A DNA stretch of 64,000 nucleotides from Hymenopellis radicata (taxonomy: Eukaryota; Basidiomycota; Agaricomycetes; Agaricales; Physalacriaceae): NCBI GenBank assembly GCA_015501595.1, contig JADNRX010000032.1:62001-126000 (forward strand). The letters run 5' to 3'. This document shows, piece after piece, positions 46,214 through 57,180 of the stretch. Within the stretch, counting starts at the first letter, position 1. Every line of letters begins with the position of its first letter. The notes below the pieces were generated by a model that saw nothing but the letters and a program-made list of their open reading frames with translations, had not been told where the DNA came from and did not search any database. A program made the translations under genes and the position numbers.

Positions 46214-46477
46214 CCATTGATGAACACGCTCAGGTGCGACTAGCATACACCGTTACACGACAATTCCTTCTTGGTTTGTCATTACGTCAGGTTGTCCAAT
46301 ACGAACTGGACCTCCGCATCGATTGTGCTAAGAAGATGATCAACCCGTACTGTGGCGTCCATCCAAGAGCTGCACCATTCGAAGCTGTGAGAGCACAACT
46401 ACTTCCCTTCTCCAACTAGGCCCCAATATGAATATACGGCACCCAAGCCCAAAACGACTCCTCCCCCACCCTTTCTC
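46214..46477. other. Spacer between convergent genes
   Basis: 264 bases between the 3' ends of RPC3 (plus) and the CHAT gene (minus). Unremarkable; probably terminators only. Confidence 0.4.
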
Positions 46478-49400
46478 TCAGCCCCCAACAGCCACATGCA
46501 GCGCTACCGCCGCCTCCCTATAATCTGCCCTCCTCCCCTCCTCCTCCCTCAACAAATACCCATAAACACCATCCGCAACCAGCGGCGCGTGCCGATCCTC
46601 AATAGCCCACATCGTCGCAATCACACCGCGATACCCCGCGAGGAGCATGCCCGCCGCGAGATGCGCCGACTCGCTCGGCAGCCCGTCGTAGCCCTGCGCC
46701 GTCTGGCACGCAGAGAGAAACGCCAGCTCCGCCCTTGGAAGGCTCAGCGTCGCGATCGTGGACAGCGGAAGCCGGCCCCCCCCAGCGAGGAGCAGTGCGC
46801 TGTCGTTGGCGCTCTGCTTGTCCTGCACACCGTGGCACGCAAAGTGCGCCCACCGCGCCGATTGCATCTCCGCCACGACTCGGGCGAGGGTCGCGGCGCG
46901 CCCTGTGAGGGATGTGAACCCCAATCCGGCTGCAGCGACGCGGGTGCCGATGCAGCGGACTTCTTCCTTGGTTCCGGGTATGTCCGCAGACGAACATTCG
47001 ACGGTCAGGACTGAGATGTCGTGAGAATCCGATGTTAATGACGAGTGGCGAACGATAGAATCGAGAGTGGGGATATAAGAGGAAACAACAAAGTCAAAAA
47101 CCCTATGCCCCTTTTCTGCTTTACTGTAATCTCCAGCAGCGTGAAGAGGGAGCAGGGCAAGCGGGCCCGTGGGGTACCACTGTACACGCGTTCGTGGTTT
47201 GCCCGGAACCAACTAACGATTGTCACATTAAAACAAGCAAGGAAGAACAGGAACACTCACATTCTTAAAGTCCGGGTTACGATCCATGAGCACGTTGATG
47301 ATAGGTTGAACAATTTTATACCAAAGCGTCTTGAGGATATGCTTGAACACCATCACATGATCCACATCTTCAGCATCCTCGCTTCGGAAGGGGGCCAATA
47401 CAACCTGCCGTGATAATCCCGAGCCCTCTTGAGCGAGGTACACAAAAGCCGTCCGCATAAACTCGACTTCCTGGAACGAGATCGCGGGAAGAGGGACATG
47501 CACGACGCCCTCATCACCGGGAGACAAAATGAGAGCATTCGAGCCGTTCAAATCAAGACTGATGATAACAACCGTTTCACTCGCACGGGAGAGGTACGCA
47601 AAGTCTTTCGGGCGAAGAAACTTTTCAAAGCCGGGCACCTTCCGAGCAGCGGCAACGCCCACCTCCCATTCTCGGATGAGCTCTCGATGATTTTGGCCGA
47701 CAAAGACCTTGTGCTCTTTCTCTTCCTCTGCGACCCAAGAGTGCTCCAGAGTACTCGAAACGACGAGCTCCCGCGCAATCGCCTCGAGCTTTCCCGCGAG
47801 ATCCGGATCCGCCTCTTTCAAATCATCCAACGAGACGCGAAATTGGAGCAACTGATCCCACACAATCGAACGCCCCTGCTCCAACCACTCAATCGCGGTA
47901 TGATATTGCCCAGCCTGGATAGCAAACGCCGCTGCGACGCTCGGTAGATTCCCAATGGTATGCCACATAGACCCGATACTATCTGTCCTGGCCACCTCAG
48001 TAAACCGAACCGCGGATTTATAGTATGGCGCTCTGATGAGGTTGTGCCGCGCTTCCATCGCCTTGCCCATCCACACCATGTCCGGCAATATGGACATGGC
48101 AGTCTTGAATGCTGTCATTCGAATGGCGGTCGAATCTTCGCCTGTTAATTCCTCTGCGTACTCGGCCCAAAGACTAGCAGCGGAAAATCTGTGGCGGTCA
48201 AGACAAGAAGGGGATTGAGCAACGTCAGAAAGAGTCGATAGAGCCGAATGAAGGTCTTGGATCTCCCTGCCGAAATGAATATATCGGTTGTACAAAGCTT
48301 CGCCAAGCGTCAAACGAGCCATCGTGGTGCTGGGTCTTACGCAGGATAGTACAGCTATGCTCTCGTCCAGCTCTGCCTTATTCGTCCCAAAGATTCCGAA
48401 CCGCGTCAACAGAGCTATGCCGAGGCCGAGTAAGACGGGATCTGGGTCGTAATCGGGGAAGGAATCAAGCAAGTCCTTGAACGTATCGATGGCCCTCTGG
48501 AGGTCCACTTCGGTCTGCGGACGAAGCTGTTCTCTAACCACTGTTTTGAACTTGAGCGCATCGGCAGCCGGGTTCTGGTATTCGTTGTAGGTCTCATGCG
48601 AGGACCGCATGGTGAGTAGATGGGCGAGATGAAACTTGTTCTCGGGGATGGTAGGATGATCGCTGGGAACAGTATCGAGAAGTTCCTCAATGCATGTTAT
48701 AGCCTGCTCCAATGCATCGAAATCCTTGCTGAACTCGAAGCGCAAAGCTAGCATGCTCACGCGGAGGTGCAAGCATAAGATACTTAGTGGACTGCCCGGT
48801 GGGACCAACAACAAGGCTTCCTCCACGCACTCCATCGCCCGGTCCAAATCATGCATGGTTCCGTGTTTCATGAACCGGTCAATGAGACCATCTGCGAATG
48901 TCTTCAACGCTTCGGGCAGCTGTTGGGGCGACCCCCACCAAGGAGCCTGGAGTTCTATGGCCTTGCTCATGGCCGCGAGTGCCATATCAAGATCGGCGAC
49001 ATTATCCAACAACTTGAAACGAGAGTGATACGCCAAGTACAATTGCCGGTAGAGGCAGAACTGGTCGAGGACGAAATCACCAGCATATGCTCCCAGTCGG
49101 AGCTGCTCCACTGCTTCAAGGAGGATGATACTCTGCTCTAAGAGGATTTTGTCGTGGGATTGATGGTAGCGCTGGAAAAGGACCGTGCCTAAGGACTGTA
49201 TGCGGAGAGCCTTTGTTGGGTCGGTATCGGGCAAGTACTTTAGTCCGAGGCCAACACCATACTGCGCGTGACCGGTAGTATTGGCGAAGCCGACGGCAGC
49301 TGCGAAGTCTTGATACAACGCGCGCGAGTGCATGTACATTCGGCGGTGGCACGTGGCTCGAAATGTATCGTTGAAGAGGCTGGCGTAAATGGAAAGGACG

Positions 49401-50130
49401 ATCGTTGGACATGTAGCACAGCAGGTCATAGATAGACACCTGTCACGGACTTTTATGAATTGCTCTGGGGAGACGACAAGGAAGACGGATGTGTTTCCGT
49501 ATAACAGCCTCTTGAGTGCCTCGGAACGCTCTTTGAAATCGGCATCCTCAACGTTCTCTGCGCGCAGACTTTTTAATAAAGGAGACTTGCAGAAGGGAAG
49601 GGAATGAACGTACCAGTGCACATCTCAAAAAGAATTAAATGTTGCATATCCCGGCCTGTGAGATGAGGGGCATGGGAGAGCGAAAATGAGGTCGCCGTAC
49701 AAGTCAACTGCATAAGGGGTAAGTGTTCGAACTCGGTCCCCATCACAACAGTGTGAGTGTATTCTCGAGGATAATGAGAAACGAGCGGGGTCAAAGTTGA
49801 CTGGTTTCTTACCTGCTACGCCACCGGGTCCAGAAACGTCACAGAGCACTTCCGCGAGGTCAACATAGACGGATCCAAATTCTGCTTCAACGTCGTCGCC
49901 ATCCACTCGAAGAACAGCAATGACGAGGATATCGATTGCCAGTCTAAGGCGATAAGAATCAGCAGGGCATCGCGATGGACAAACAGGACCCACACAGTGA
50001 ATCGTGTGTTCATTTGCGAGAACACATTCTCTGTGTGCACCAGTGGGACGGATTCGAGTCCCCGTTCATCATTGTGGGTAAATGCCAAGCTCAGTTTCTC
50101 TTTTCCATCTTGCTCAGGAGAGACAGACAA
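46478..50130 (-). CDS. CHAT-domain protease with TPR repeats (5' end unresolved)
   Basis: A 797-codon exon (49621-47261) encodes tandem helical repeats of TPR type (for example LGTVLFQRYHQSHDKILLEQ and MALAAMSKAIELQAPWWGS), then a linker. An intron (47260-47213) leads to the CHAT domain: LALLPLHAAGDYSKAEKG, RWAHFACHGVQDKQSANDSA with the catalytic His, AELAFLSACQTAQGYDG with the catalytic Cys, and LLAGYRGVIATMWAIEDRHA. Both dyad residues are present, so the protease is probably active. Upstream exons encode a C2-like beta segment (LAIDILVIAVLRVDGDDVEA, EFGSVYVDLAEVLCDVSG). The true start lies between 50130 and about 50220; I could not make the first exons agree in frame. CHAT proteases belong to the caspase/separase fold and act in regulated cell-death pathways in other organisms. 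Confidence 0.82.
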
Positions 50131-50304
50131 AACGAAGTCTAAGCTTTGTCAAAAAGGAAGTGCAAACTGCGAAGGATGGAAGCCCACCAGAAAGTGTGAT
50201 CTTGGACCTGGAAGCGCTCATCAGTTTCTTGCACACTTTATAAATGAAAAAACGCACCTAGGATCCATATGGGAGCAAAAAGCGCCATCGAAATCGCTAT
50301 GACC

Positions 50305-50312
50305 TTTATATA
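50305..50312 (-). promoter_or_regulatory. TATA box upstream of the CHAT-TPR gene
   Basis: TATATAAA on the minus strand, about 85-180 bases upstream of the candidate starts of the CHAT gene, a fair distance for a fungal core promoter. Confidence 0.45.
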
Positions 50313-50426
50313 GAGAACGCTTGAGGGCCGTAAGCGTACGTTTCGCGCTAGTTCATCAGTAACCTTGACGGTGATGTTGTCGGATGGCATCATAAAAAGT
50401 CATACAGCGCGCAACGATAAGATGGA

Positions 50427-50826
50427 TCAGGTACCGCGATACGGTTTGAGTAGGCGATGTGGCTGACGCGGAGGCTGCCCGCAGTGCGCACTGAAACACA
50501 ATGGGTAAGTTGCCGTCTGGGTCCCGTGCAGCAAGCAGGCTATGCTGTCGCGACTGTTATGTGTATGCGAATTTGTGGGATGCGTTGTCTCAGCATCGAG
50601 CCCACGATGTACTAAATGGCGCCCAGTCAGGCATGGCACACAGGAAAAATAAAACCAACGCACCTGCTCCGCCATTCTCGTCCGTCTGGAAGCCGAGGCG
50701 GCAACGTCCTGCACCCTGAATGGCGCCAGTCTTCAGGAGGGCAGCGCCCGGAGCAGGATAGGCTACTCCCGCAGTGACACGCCGTCGTCGTGGGCGTGTT
50801 TTAGATGGGGCACTGGACATTGCCAT
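50427..50826 (-). CDS. Possible small hypothetical gene
   Basis: The start MAMSSAPSKTRPRRRRVTAG (50826) gives a short basic N-terminus, followed by PGAALLKTGAIQGAGRCR. An intron with GTGCGT...TTTAG ends (starting near 50657) keeps the frame into a Thr/His-rich tail ending at 50427. There is no recognisable domain, and composition is only weakly coding-like. This may be a real short protein or chance. Confidence 0.25.
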
Positions 50827-51366
50827 AGCCGGTAAGTATATATGCGTCAAAGTCATCGATGTATGCGTCAGGTCGGCTTTCTCATCGTCGCTTGAAGCGT
50901 GAAGAGGGCAGGAAATAGGGGGCCGATGGCGCGTCGGGTGTTTGGTGGTGAGCGCAATCGCCAGAGCCGGGCCGTAGACCATTCGGGCACGAAGATATAG
51001 GTGTTCACACCAAGGCCGTCACTGAGTTGATGGATCGAGGTGCATGTCTCTACAGGCTAAGGAGGGACGAGTCCTCAAAGCTGTTTGATATTCGCTGGAC
51101 ATGGTCGCGGAGAAAGAACAAGTCAAATACGCCACGATTACCTAATGGCGATTCTTCAAAAGTTCGTTTGTAAGTATAGTAAGTACAACTGGAGCAGGAA
51201 AGAAGGGATACACAATAGTAAGCCTCCGCTAGCAGAGGATGTATGTAATAGACAATGTAATGTATAAGTAAGAGTTCGGTAGAGTCCGGTGCGAAGTGTA
51301 CAATCTAGGAGATACAGTAGTCTGGTCATTGACGATTTTGAAGGGGAAAAAATGCGTGGTGGTTCG
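50827..51366. other. Spacer
   Basis: 540 bases with no supported gene. A/T-rich DNA near 51170-51330 with several TGTAATA-like stretches may include the terminator of the downstream minus-strand gene. Confidence 0.35.
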
Positions 51367-52146
51367 TTAATCACGTCGGCGCCAGTTGCTGCTGTCTGGG
51401 CCAAGGAGCACGCGGCGGGCTTTGGGGAGTGCCTGTCGCTTCGCGGGAGTAAAGGGCTTGTTGCATGACGAGGGCTTCAAAGCCACAGGCTTGTTCGACG
51501 ACGCGCCGAGCATGACACCGCCTGTGACTACGTTGGTCTTGCCACCTTGGTAAAGGTAGGTAGTGGGAGGCGCCGATCGCTTCGAATGAACGAGCTTGGA
51601 CACGGAATAGACCGACTGCGTGGAGGAAACGGATGTCATCGAGTCCTCGGACAGGTATCCATCATCAGAGTCCGCGTCGGATGACGAGTCTGACGAGGAG
51701 TCGTCATCAACAACGAGAGCAGACACGCGAAGGGGAGGCGAAGGGATGCGAATGGGAGGCCTGTATACGGTCTCCCGCGTGGAAGTGGCATTCCGGTGGG
51801 CGATGGATGGAACATTATGTTCGTTAAGATCCTCCTCGCCGTCCTCCCTCCAAAGGACCGCAGTTCGACTGGCGAATACTGCCTTGACCTCGGTCGCCGA
51901 TGATACGATGCGGATGGGTTGGCTGCCCAAGAAGAACATCCACTGCGCAAAGGCGAGAGGCACCTGGGAAAGGACCGGAGGTGGGGCTGTGGTGGCAGAG
52001 AGACTCAGCTCTGCTGAGGATGTAAAGTGGGCAGGAAGGGACATCTGCAAGTGGATACGGACGGCGTGCAAAAATGCGGGGTCGTAGAAAGGCGCAAGGG
52101 CGTCGGTGAGGAAGGAGACAATGGCAGAGACAGCAGAGGCGTGCAT
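51367..52146 (-). CDS. Hypothetical protein, single exon, Ser/Asp-rich centre
   Basis: An uninterrupted 259-codon frame starting at MHASAVSAIVSFLTDALAPF (52146). The N-terminal 110 residues look folded (FLHAVRIHLQMSLPAHF, LAFAQWMFFLGSQPIRIVSS, EVKAVFASRTAVLWREDGEE). Then comes a proline-rich linker, an acidic Ser/Asp stretch (DDDSSSDSSSDADSDDGY) that could be a kinase target, and a basic C-terminus. A TATATAA element lies 140 bases upstream of the ATG. The pattern is faintly like anti-proliferative (BTG/Tob-like) proteins, but I cannot support that assignment. A single exon of this length stands out among the intron-rich neighbours. Confidence 0.6.
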   Translation of the reverse strand: MHASAVSAIVSFLTDALAPFYDPAFLHAVRIHLQMSLPAHFTSSAELSLSATTAPPPVLSQVPLAFAQWMFFLGSQPIRIVSSATEVKAVFASRTAVLWREDGEEDLNEHNVPSIAHRNATSTRETVYRPPIRIPSPPLRVSALVVDDDSSSDSSSDADSDDGYLSEDSMTSVSSTQSVYSVSKLVHSKRSAPPTTYLYQGGKTNVVTGGVMLGASSNKPVALKPSSCNKPFTPAKRQALPKARRVLLGPDSSNWRRRD

Positions 52147-52285
52147 GTTTATAAAAGATGAATGGATCGTGAGGAATATGGAGTCTAAACGGGGCGTAAG
52201 AGGAGAAGGGCGAAGAAGATGATGTCGTGTTCGTCAAGTGGATCCGCACTGCAGAATGGGTATTCCACTCTGCATTTAGCCAGCC

Positions 52286-52292
52286 TTATATA
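52286..52292 (-). promoter_or_regulatory. TATA box of the single-exon gene
   Basis: TATATAA on the minus strand, 140 bases upstream of the ATG at 52146, in a typical position for a fungal core promoter. Confidence 0.5.
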
Positions 52293-52886
52293 CAAGAATT
52301 GATGATGGCAACCATTGTCCTCCGGCTTCCATTGAGCGGGGCCGACGCATTGTCCATAATTCAACCTGTTTGGGCGCTTTGTTGTGGTTAAGAATGCATG
52401 TCACAATGGGTCACGCGACTCTGTGACATATTCCCCCTTGATCCTTCATCCCTGTATGCATTCTGAACTTGATTGGGCATGGGCCGACAAGCGGCGAGGC
52501 ACAAACCTTTGTTGTCGACCGATTTATAGGCTACTGAGCTATAATACAAAATAACGACAAGAGAATTCCTCGCTGTACTCAGTCGCGTCTCTGTCGCTCA
52601 CCAACGCCGTGCTCGGGTTCTTGATGTGTTTCTCATCTTCAAGTAGTACGTTCAGACATAAAGAGTGGGACAAATAAAGTTCATTTCTCACGTAGTGTAC
52701 AAGTAGATCTATGTAATGGTGGAATTCAAACTAGTCGTACCCTACGCCGCGGTGCTTTCGCTCTGAGCACCTAAAACCAATTACCTCCGAGTCGCAAGTA
52801 TCAATCCAACCCGCGGACAATTATGCTTAACACTGTCAAATCGGTCAGATGCGGGTTCACGAAGAACCGGTCCGAGTACTTACCAT
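52293..52886. other. Gene-poor spacer
   Basis: About 590 bases with no open frame of note, no repeat and no recognisable RNA gene. Confidence 0.35.
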
Positions 52887-53235
52887 TCAAACGGAGATGC
52901 TGTCGCGCTCTATTCGTCAGTAACAGATCTAAACTCACGATGAGGGCTTACCTCGAACAGTTGACCTCCATTGCGAGCCCTAAGAGAATCGGTAGTCAAT
53001 AAACAGACTAACATCAAGTCCGCCGCTTACCGAGTTGTTTATCCGACCGAACGAGACTAGCGCTGCAAAGTTCCCTGTCAGAAACCGACAAACAAGCATG
53101 GCACGAACGCAAAGACTTACCCGCCGAACAGACACATAGATCGTAACAGCGCGAACTGGAACCTGAGACGAACATTGTCAGTGAGATAGCTACCGCGACG
53201 ACTGGGAGAACACTTAGTCGAGATGACCAGAACAT
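52887..53235 (-). CDS. Possible small secreted protein with four short exons
   Basis: Starts at MFWSSRLSVLPVVAVAISLT (53235), a strong signal-peptide-like sequence followed by SGSSSRCYDLCVCSAG, a cysteine-bearing segment. Four putative exons with GTAAGT or GTAAGC donors and CAG/TAG acceptors are all phase-compatible. They continue through NFAALVSFGRINNS and GSQWRSTVRERDSISV to a stop at 52887, giving about 70 residues. The regular splice signals and clean phase across very short exons are the evidence. There is no family match in the sequence itself. Confidence 0.35.
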
Positions 53236-53979
53236 GACCACACTCGACGACCGATGCTGGCGTGTGCGACTTGAAGCAAGTCAGTCAATGATGCGACTCG
53301 AAAGAAGAGCACGTACTAGTAAGCACCCCGGTAACCTGACAAAGTGTCTGTCGATAAGGAAGGAACACAAGGAGGCGAAGGACTCGGTGAACATACCCAA
53401 GACAGTGTTGACAATTAACGAGGGCGGTAGTCGTTGTTAAAGTTGAGGCTAATGAAAGGTTAGTCAACACGACTAACAAGTGAGTCGGTGAATACCGGAA
53501 TTGAAGAATGCAACAAGTTCAAGCGTTAACGAGCATCTGCGTCAACGGTAGCTTTGTTCGTCGTGCTGATGATGTGTTAATCAATCATGAGCATCAAGTG
53601 GCAGACTACGTGCATGAGTTGCCATCAGAGCCAAGCGAGGTCGACGTCTGTCCGAGATAGCCAGCGCTGATGAAGAAGAGAGCCGACCTTAGTGAGATGT
53701 TGCAGTAGATGAGTGCAGCATTGAATGTCGATGCTGAAGTAGTTAGTTACTAATACCCAACAAAGGAAACGGTGAACATGCTTGAGAGCGGGAAGCATAG
53801 CGACCCGTATCGAGAGACGCGGTCGGCGAGGAAAAGGTTGAAAGTGTTGAAGTCGCGATAGTGATGAAAGATCTAAAGACAAGTCGTCATCAAGGCCAAT
53901 CCCAGGAAAAGATGAACATACCTTCGAAGCAACAACGAGCAAAGCCAATTTCAACAAATGGTGATGTGTTCGTGACGGT
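53236..53979. other. Spacer with no recognised gene
   Basis: About 740 bases. A plus-strand frame (53861-54115) is only a shadow of the BIR region. The DNA contains many CGAC/CGAA steps but no repeat. It may include parts of the BIR pseudogene I could not trace. Confidence 0.3.
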
Positions 53980-54760
53980 TTGGAACCTCTCGAACGATAT
54001 GTCCGACATCGCGCGACATGCGCTCAGCGCGCTGGTGGTGGTTGGTGAGAGAGGGCAGGAGGGCAGCATCGACGTCATTCGCTCCGGTGGTCTTGGTCTA
54101 GCGGCGAATAGATGAATCCAGCTTGGCCCATCTAGACAAATAGTGAATAAGTAAACACACCTTTTTGGAGGAGATGCTATCGTCGTACTGACACCATTTC
54201 CCAAACGTATCTGGACCAGGCGCACCTTCTCCATCGCCTTAGAGGTCGGATGGCGCATTTTATCCATCAAGGCAAACCTACAGCAGTCAGTAACTGTCAG
54301 TTAACGGTCTGCCCGAGCTCACCGTCACTTCTTGTCAAGATCCATACCGCAGGAACGCCTACGAACACGTCTTGCCGCACTTCTTCAAATGGATCTGAAA
54401 CGGATCATCATCCTTTGTCTACTCTCCCAGCTGCTTCCCACACATATAACACGCGATGAGGTCAAAGTAGAATCCGGCGTCGGGTAGTTTGCTTAAAACT
54501 GCTTCGGGTGCGTCCATTTCAGCGACGTCGTCAATTTGGCCCTGTTTTGGCGCGTTTCGGGTGCGAAAAGAGTGCAGACGTTGCAGGAAGAAGACGTAAA
54601 GCCAAGGCCCAACGGGACGCACGCGCTTCGGCAAGTCGCGCCGAATGACAGTACACGCTGAGTAACAAGCCACGCGAGAAACGTGCGCTGAATTGAAAAC
54701 ACGGGAACACATTTATTCACTGACCAAGCGATCGAGAATCTCTGCCCTTGTAAATAAACA
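53980..54760 (-). pseudogene. Bir1/survivin-like BIR protein, decayed
   Basis: The minus strand still encodes most of two BIR domains typical of fungal Bir1/survivin (inhibitor-of-apoptosis fold, chromosomal passenger complex). BIR 1: LQRLHSF, then KLTTSLKWTHPKQF, LPDAGFYFDLIACYMCGKQL and TKDDDPFQIHLKKCGKTCS. BIR 2: HPTSKAMEKVRL, DTFGKWCQYDDSISSKKV and, across an intron, MGQAGFIYSPLDQD. Lesions include an in-frame TAA after KQF (54495-54493), TAG at 54421-54419 and 54361-54359 where the BIR pattern expects tryptophan, TGA at 54337-54335, and at least three frame changes. Zinc-binding cysteines and histidine positions of BIR 1 remain. A functional copy is presumably elsewhere in the genome. 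Confidence 0.72.
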
Positions 54761-55303
54761 AACCTTAAAAGGTTTGTGAACAAGGTGCACCATATTTGTA
54801 CGCAGAACCAACTGTTCGGAGACCGAGATGTGATTGCATCTTCGAGGAACGTCTGCGCCGAGTCGAAGTTTTCAACTAGGAACTTCGATTCTATGGTTAC
54901 GAACTCAGCAGTGAATGGCTACTCTTATTCTCATTCACGGAGCACGGCCGTATAACGAGGAGACGCATAGTGCCGAACCAGTTATATTGATACTGTAGGC
55001 GGTTGCCCTCCCACAAGCGCTAACAATCAAATATTCTTCATACAGTCTGCAAATATGCATTCGCGGAACACGTTCATGTTCTGGACAGATGAAGACGCTT
55101 GTACACGTCGTAACCATTATCATTGAACTTTCAGCAATAGCAACTACCTTCACCGGGATGGACAACTACTCGTACTTCTTTATTTCCCGGTCATCTATAT
55201 GATGTGGCGCATGTAACGGATAACCTGGGAAGCATATATCAGTCGATAGGAGTTCCTTTAGCCGCGACTTCTAAGGGCGACGGATCATGAATCCTCTCTA
55301 ATC
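54761..55303. other. Spacer downstream of the F-box gene
   Basis: About 540 bases with no gene, repeat or RNA feature recognised. It should hold the F-box gene's terminator. Confidence 0.4.
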
Positions 55304-57027
55304 TCAATTCTTAGAAACCGCTTCACAGGTGTGCACGAAAACCGCACCTATTTCAACATTCAAGCCATCCTTCTCCATCTCCGTCAAACAATCCAAGAGA
55401 CGAATGTTCCACTTCAACGAAACGTCTCCCAAGTCCAGCACCTTCTTTGTGTGCTTGATGACGTGATGCCGCCAAACATATCTGATGTGAATACGGCGCA
55501 ACTTGGCACAAGACGCCTCATCGCCAGAAACACCGTGCCTCCGAGATTCTATGGCGCGGATTAAAACCGCTTCTGCATTTGGAGGCCATTCATCACGAGT
55601 CTCGAGCGTCAACGATTCCAAGCGAGGGAAATGACGCTGCGCTGGACCATATTCAAGATGCGCGAATAGCTCATTGCTGTGACGGCGCAGGCGCTGGCTC
55701 TTAAGCTCCAGCTCGGTGACGTGAGGAAGACAAGCGCTGAATATGTTCCATGAAACTGTGTGCACTGATCTCCAACGACGTTCCCGGATCATAAGCTTCA
55801 GTCGGTATATTGTGCACTGAGAACGTAGGAGAAACGCTCTGAAGAAGTCTTCTGCCTGGTGCTGGATAGAATCAAATTCAAAGTAATCCAGACAAGCCTC
55901 TAAAGTATGGAGTGATACACATCTGAGGGGCTCTAGTTGGGAGAGGAACGTGATTTTAATGGACTGTAGGTCGGGGAGCGAGATAGCAGAGCCCATGAGT
56001 GGGTCATCATGTAATATACTGGTAACGTCTAGAGTGACGAGTCGGGTGCACTGCGGGAAACCATGTAAACGGATGTTTCTTAGGGTGGTCCCATCATAAG
56101 CCCAAAGTTTGAGCCTAGTCAACTGGGACCAAGGGAGGATTATGGCGTTGGGAGAAGGCGGAATGGAACCATCGAGAACGAGCTCAGCCTCCTGTAGTTG
56201 GGGAGCTGTGCGAGAGATATCAACATAGACCTCATCGGATGTTCCCATACCTCCAGTATGGATAGATAGTCTCCTTAAACCGCTAAAATCAAAGCCTTGC
56301 AAGGAACGCAAGTCTTTGCCATGCGAGTACACAATATGGAGATCGCAAAGACGTGAGGCGATGCCCGCAAAGGGCTCTAGGCACTCGGGGATAAAAATGA
56401 ATGATGTGGAAAGAGGAGCCTCTCCAGAACGAGCCAGCACGTCCTTGACGCGATCTACGCATCGTGACATCCCCGTACTCGTCAAGGCAGGCGGCTTGCT
56501 CATCTGGAAGGACGACCAAAGCGCCGGGGTCGTCCACGCAACGTCTCTCCACTGCCTACAGATCCTTCCTAACAGCCAAGGACACGTTAAGCCTGTCTTA
56601 TCGAAAGCATCGAAATGCGCATCGAGCGTAAAGGAAAAGATTGCGGACAAGATCTCGGGAGGAATGTCTTGCACAGGAGAGACGAGTGCAATATGCGCAT
56701 CTCTCATCTCAATGATGGAGTCTCGGTATGTCTCCGCGAGCGTCAGGGAATTCCGTAGGCGTTCAATGCGCAAATTGGCCGCTTCGAGGTCGCGACGGAG
56801 TTCGGAGATGAATGACTTTGTCTCTTTGCGTGCCGCATCGGGTGTCACCCTTGGAAGAGGTGACGAAGCAGAACCCAGGAGATGCTGATATGGTGATGGT
56901 TGGTCGCAGAGACGAGGCGATTGGGCTGACGCGTCAAATCCGCAGTTTGGACAAGCTTCTGCGGAGAGAGTGAGTCAATGCCAACGAATGTTAGGATAAA
57001 TGTACGTGTTGAGATACCTGTGAGCAT
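55304..57027 (-). CDS. F-box protein with coiled-coil start
   Basis: A short first exon (57027-57018, MLT) is joined by a typical intron to EACPNCGFDASAQSPRLCDQ and then a 514-residue main exon. It contains an N-terminal coiled coil (FISELRRDLEAANLRIERLR), then the F-box DIPPEILSAIFSFTLDAHF followed by WLLGRICRQWRDVAWTTPAL, and leucine-rich repeats in the C-terminal half (LVTLDVTSILHDDPL, LSQLEPLRCVSLHTLEACL, VTELELKSQRLRRHSNELF). This arrangement, a coiled coil, an F-box and irregular LRRs, is widespread in Agaricomycetes. The F-box links the protein to Skp1 in SCF ubiquitin ligases; targets are unknown. Confidence 0.85.
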
Positions 57028-57180
57028 GACGTGCTCGAGGCTAATGAAGGTAAGTACAAGAGTCGTGATCGACGCTTGGTAGTCATTGTTTATTTATAAA
57101 GACTGACACCGATGCTATAAACTCTATACTCGTCCGTATGCTCCATATACGACTTGCCGACGAAATAGCTATGGCAGATG

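Noticed and set aside
46496..47024. Plus-strand open frames over the CHAT domain, rich in Arg and Pro.
   Set aside because: They are mirror images of the GC-rich CHAT coding region on the other strand, with no domain of their own.
53980..54760. Possibility that the TAG codons at Trp positions are corrected by A-to-I RNA editing, as described for some ascomycete pseudogenes.
   Set aside because: At least three additional frame changes and a TAA and TGA are present, so editing of the two TAGs would not restore a reading frame.
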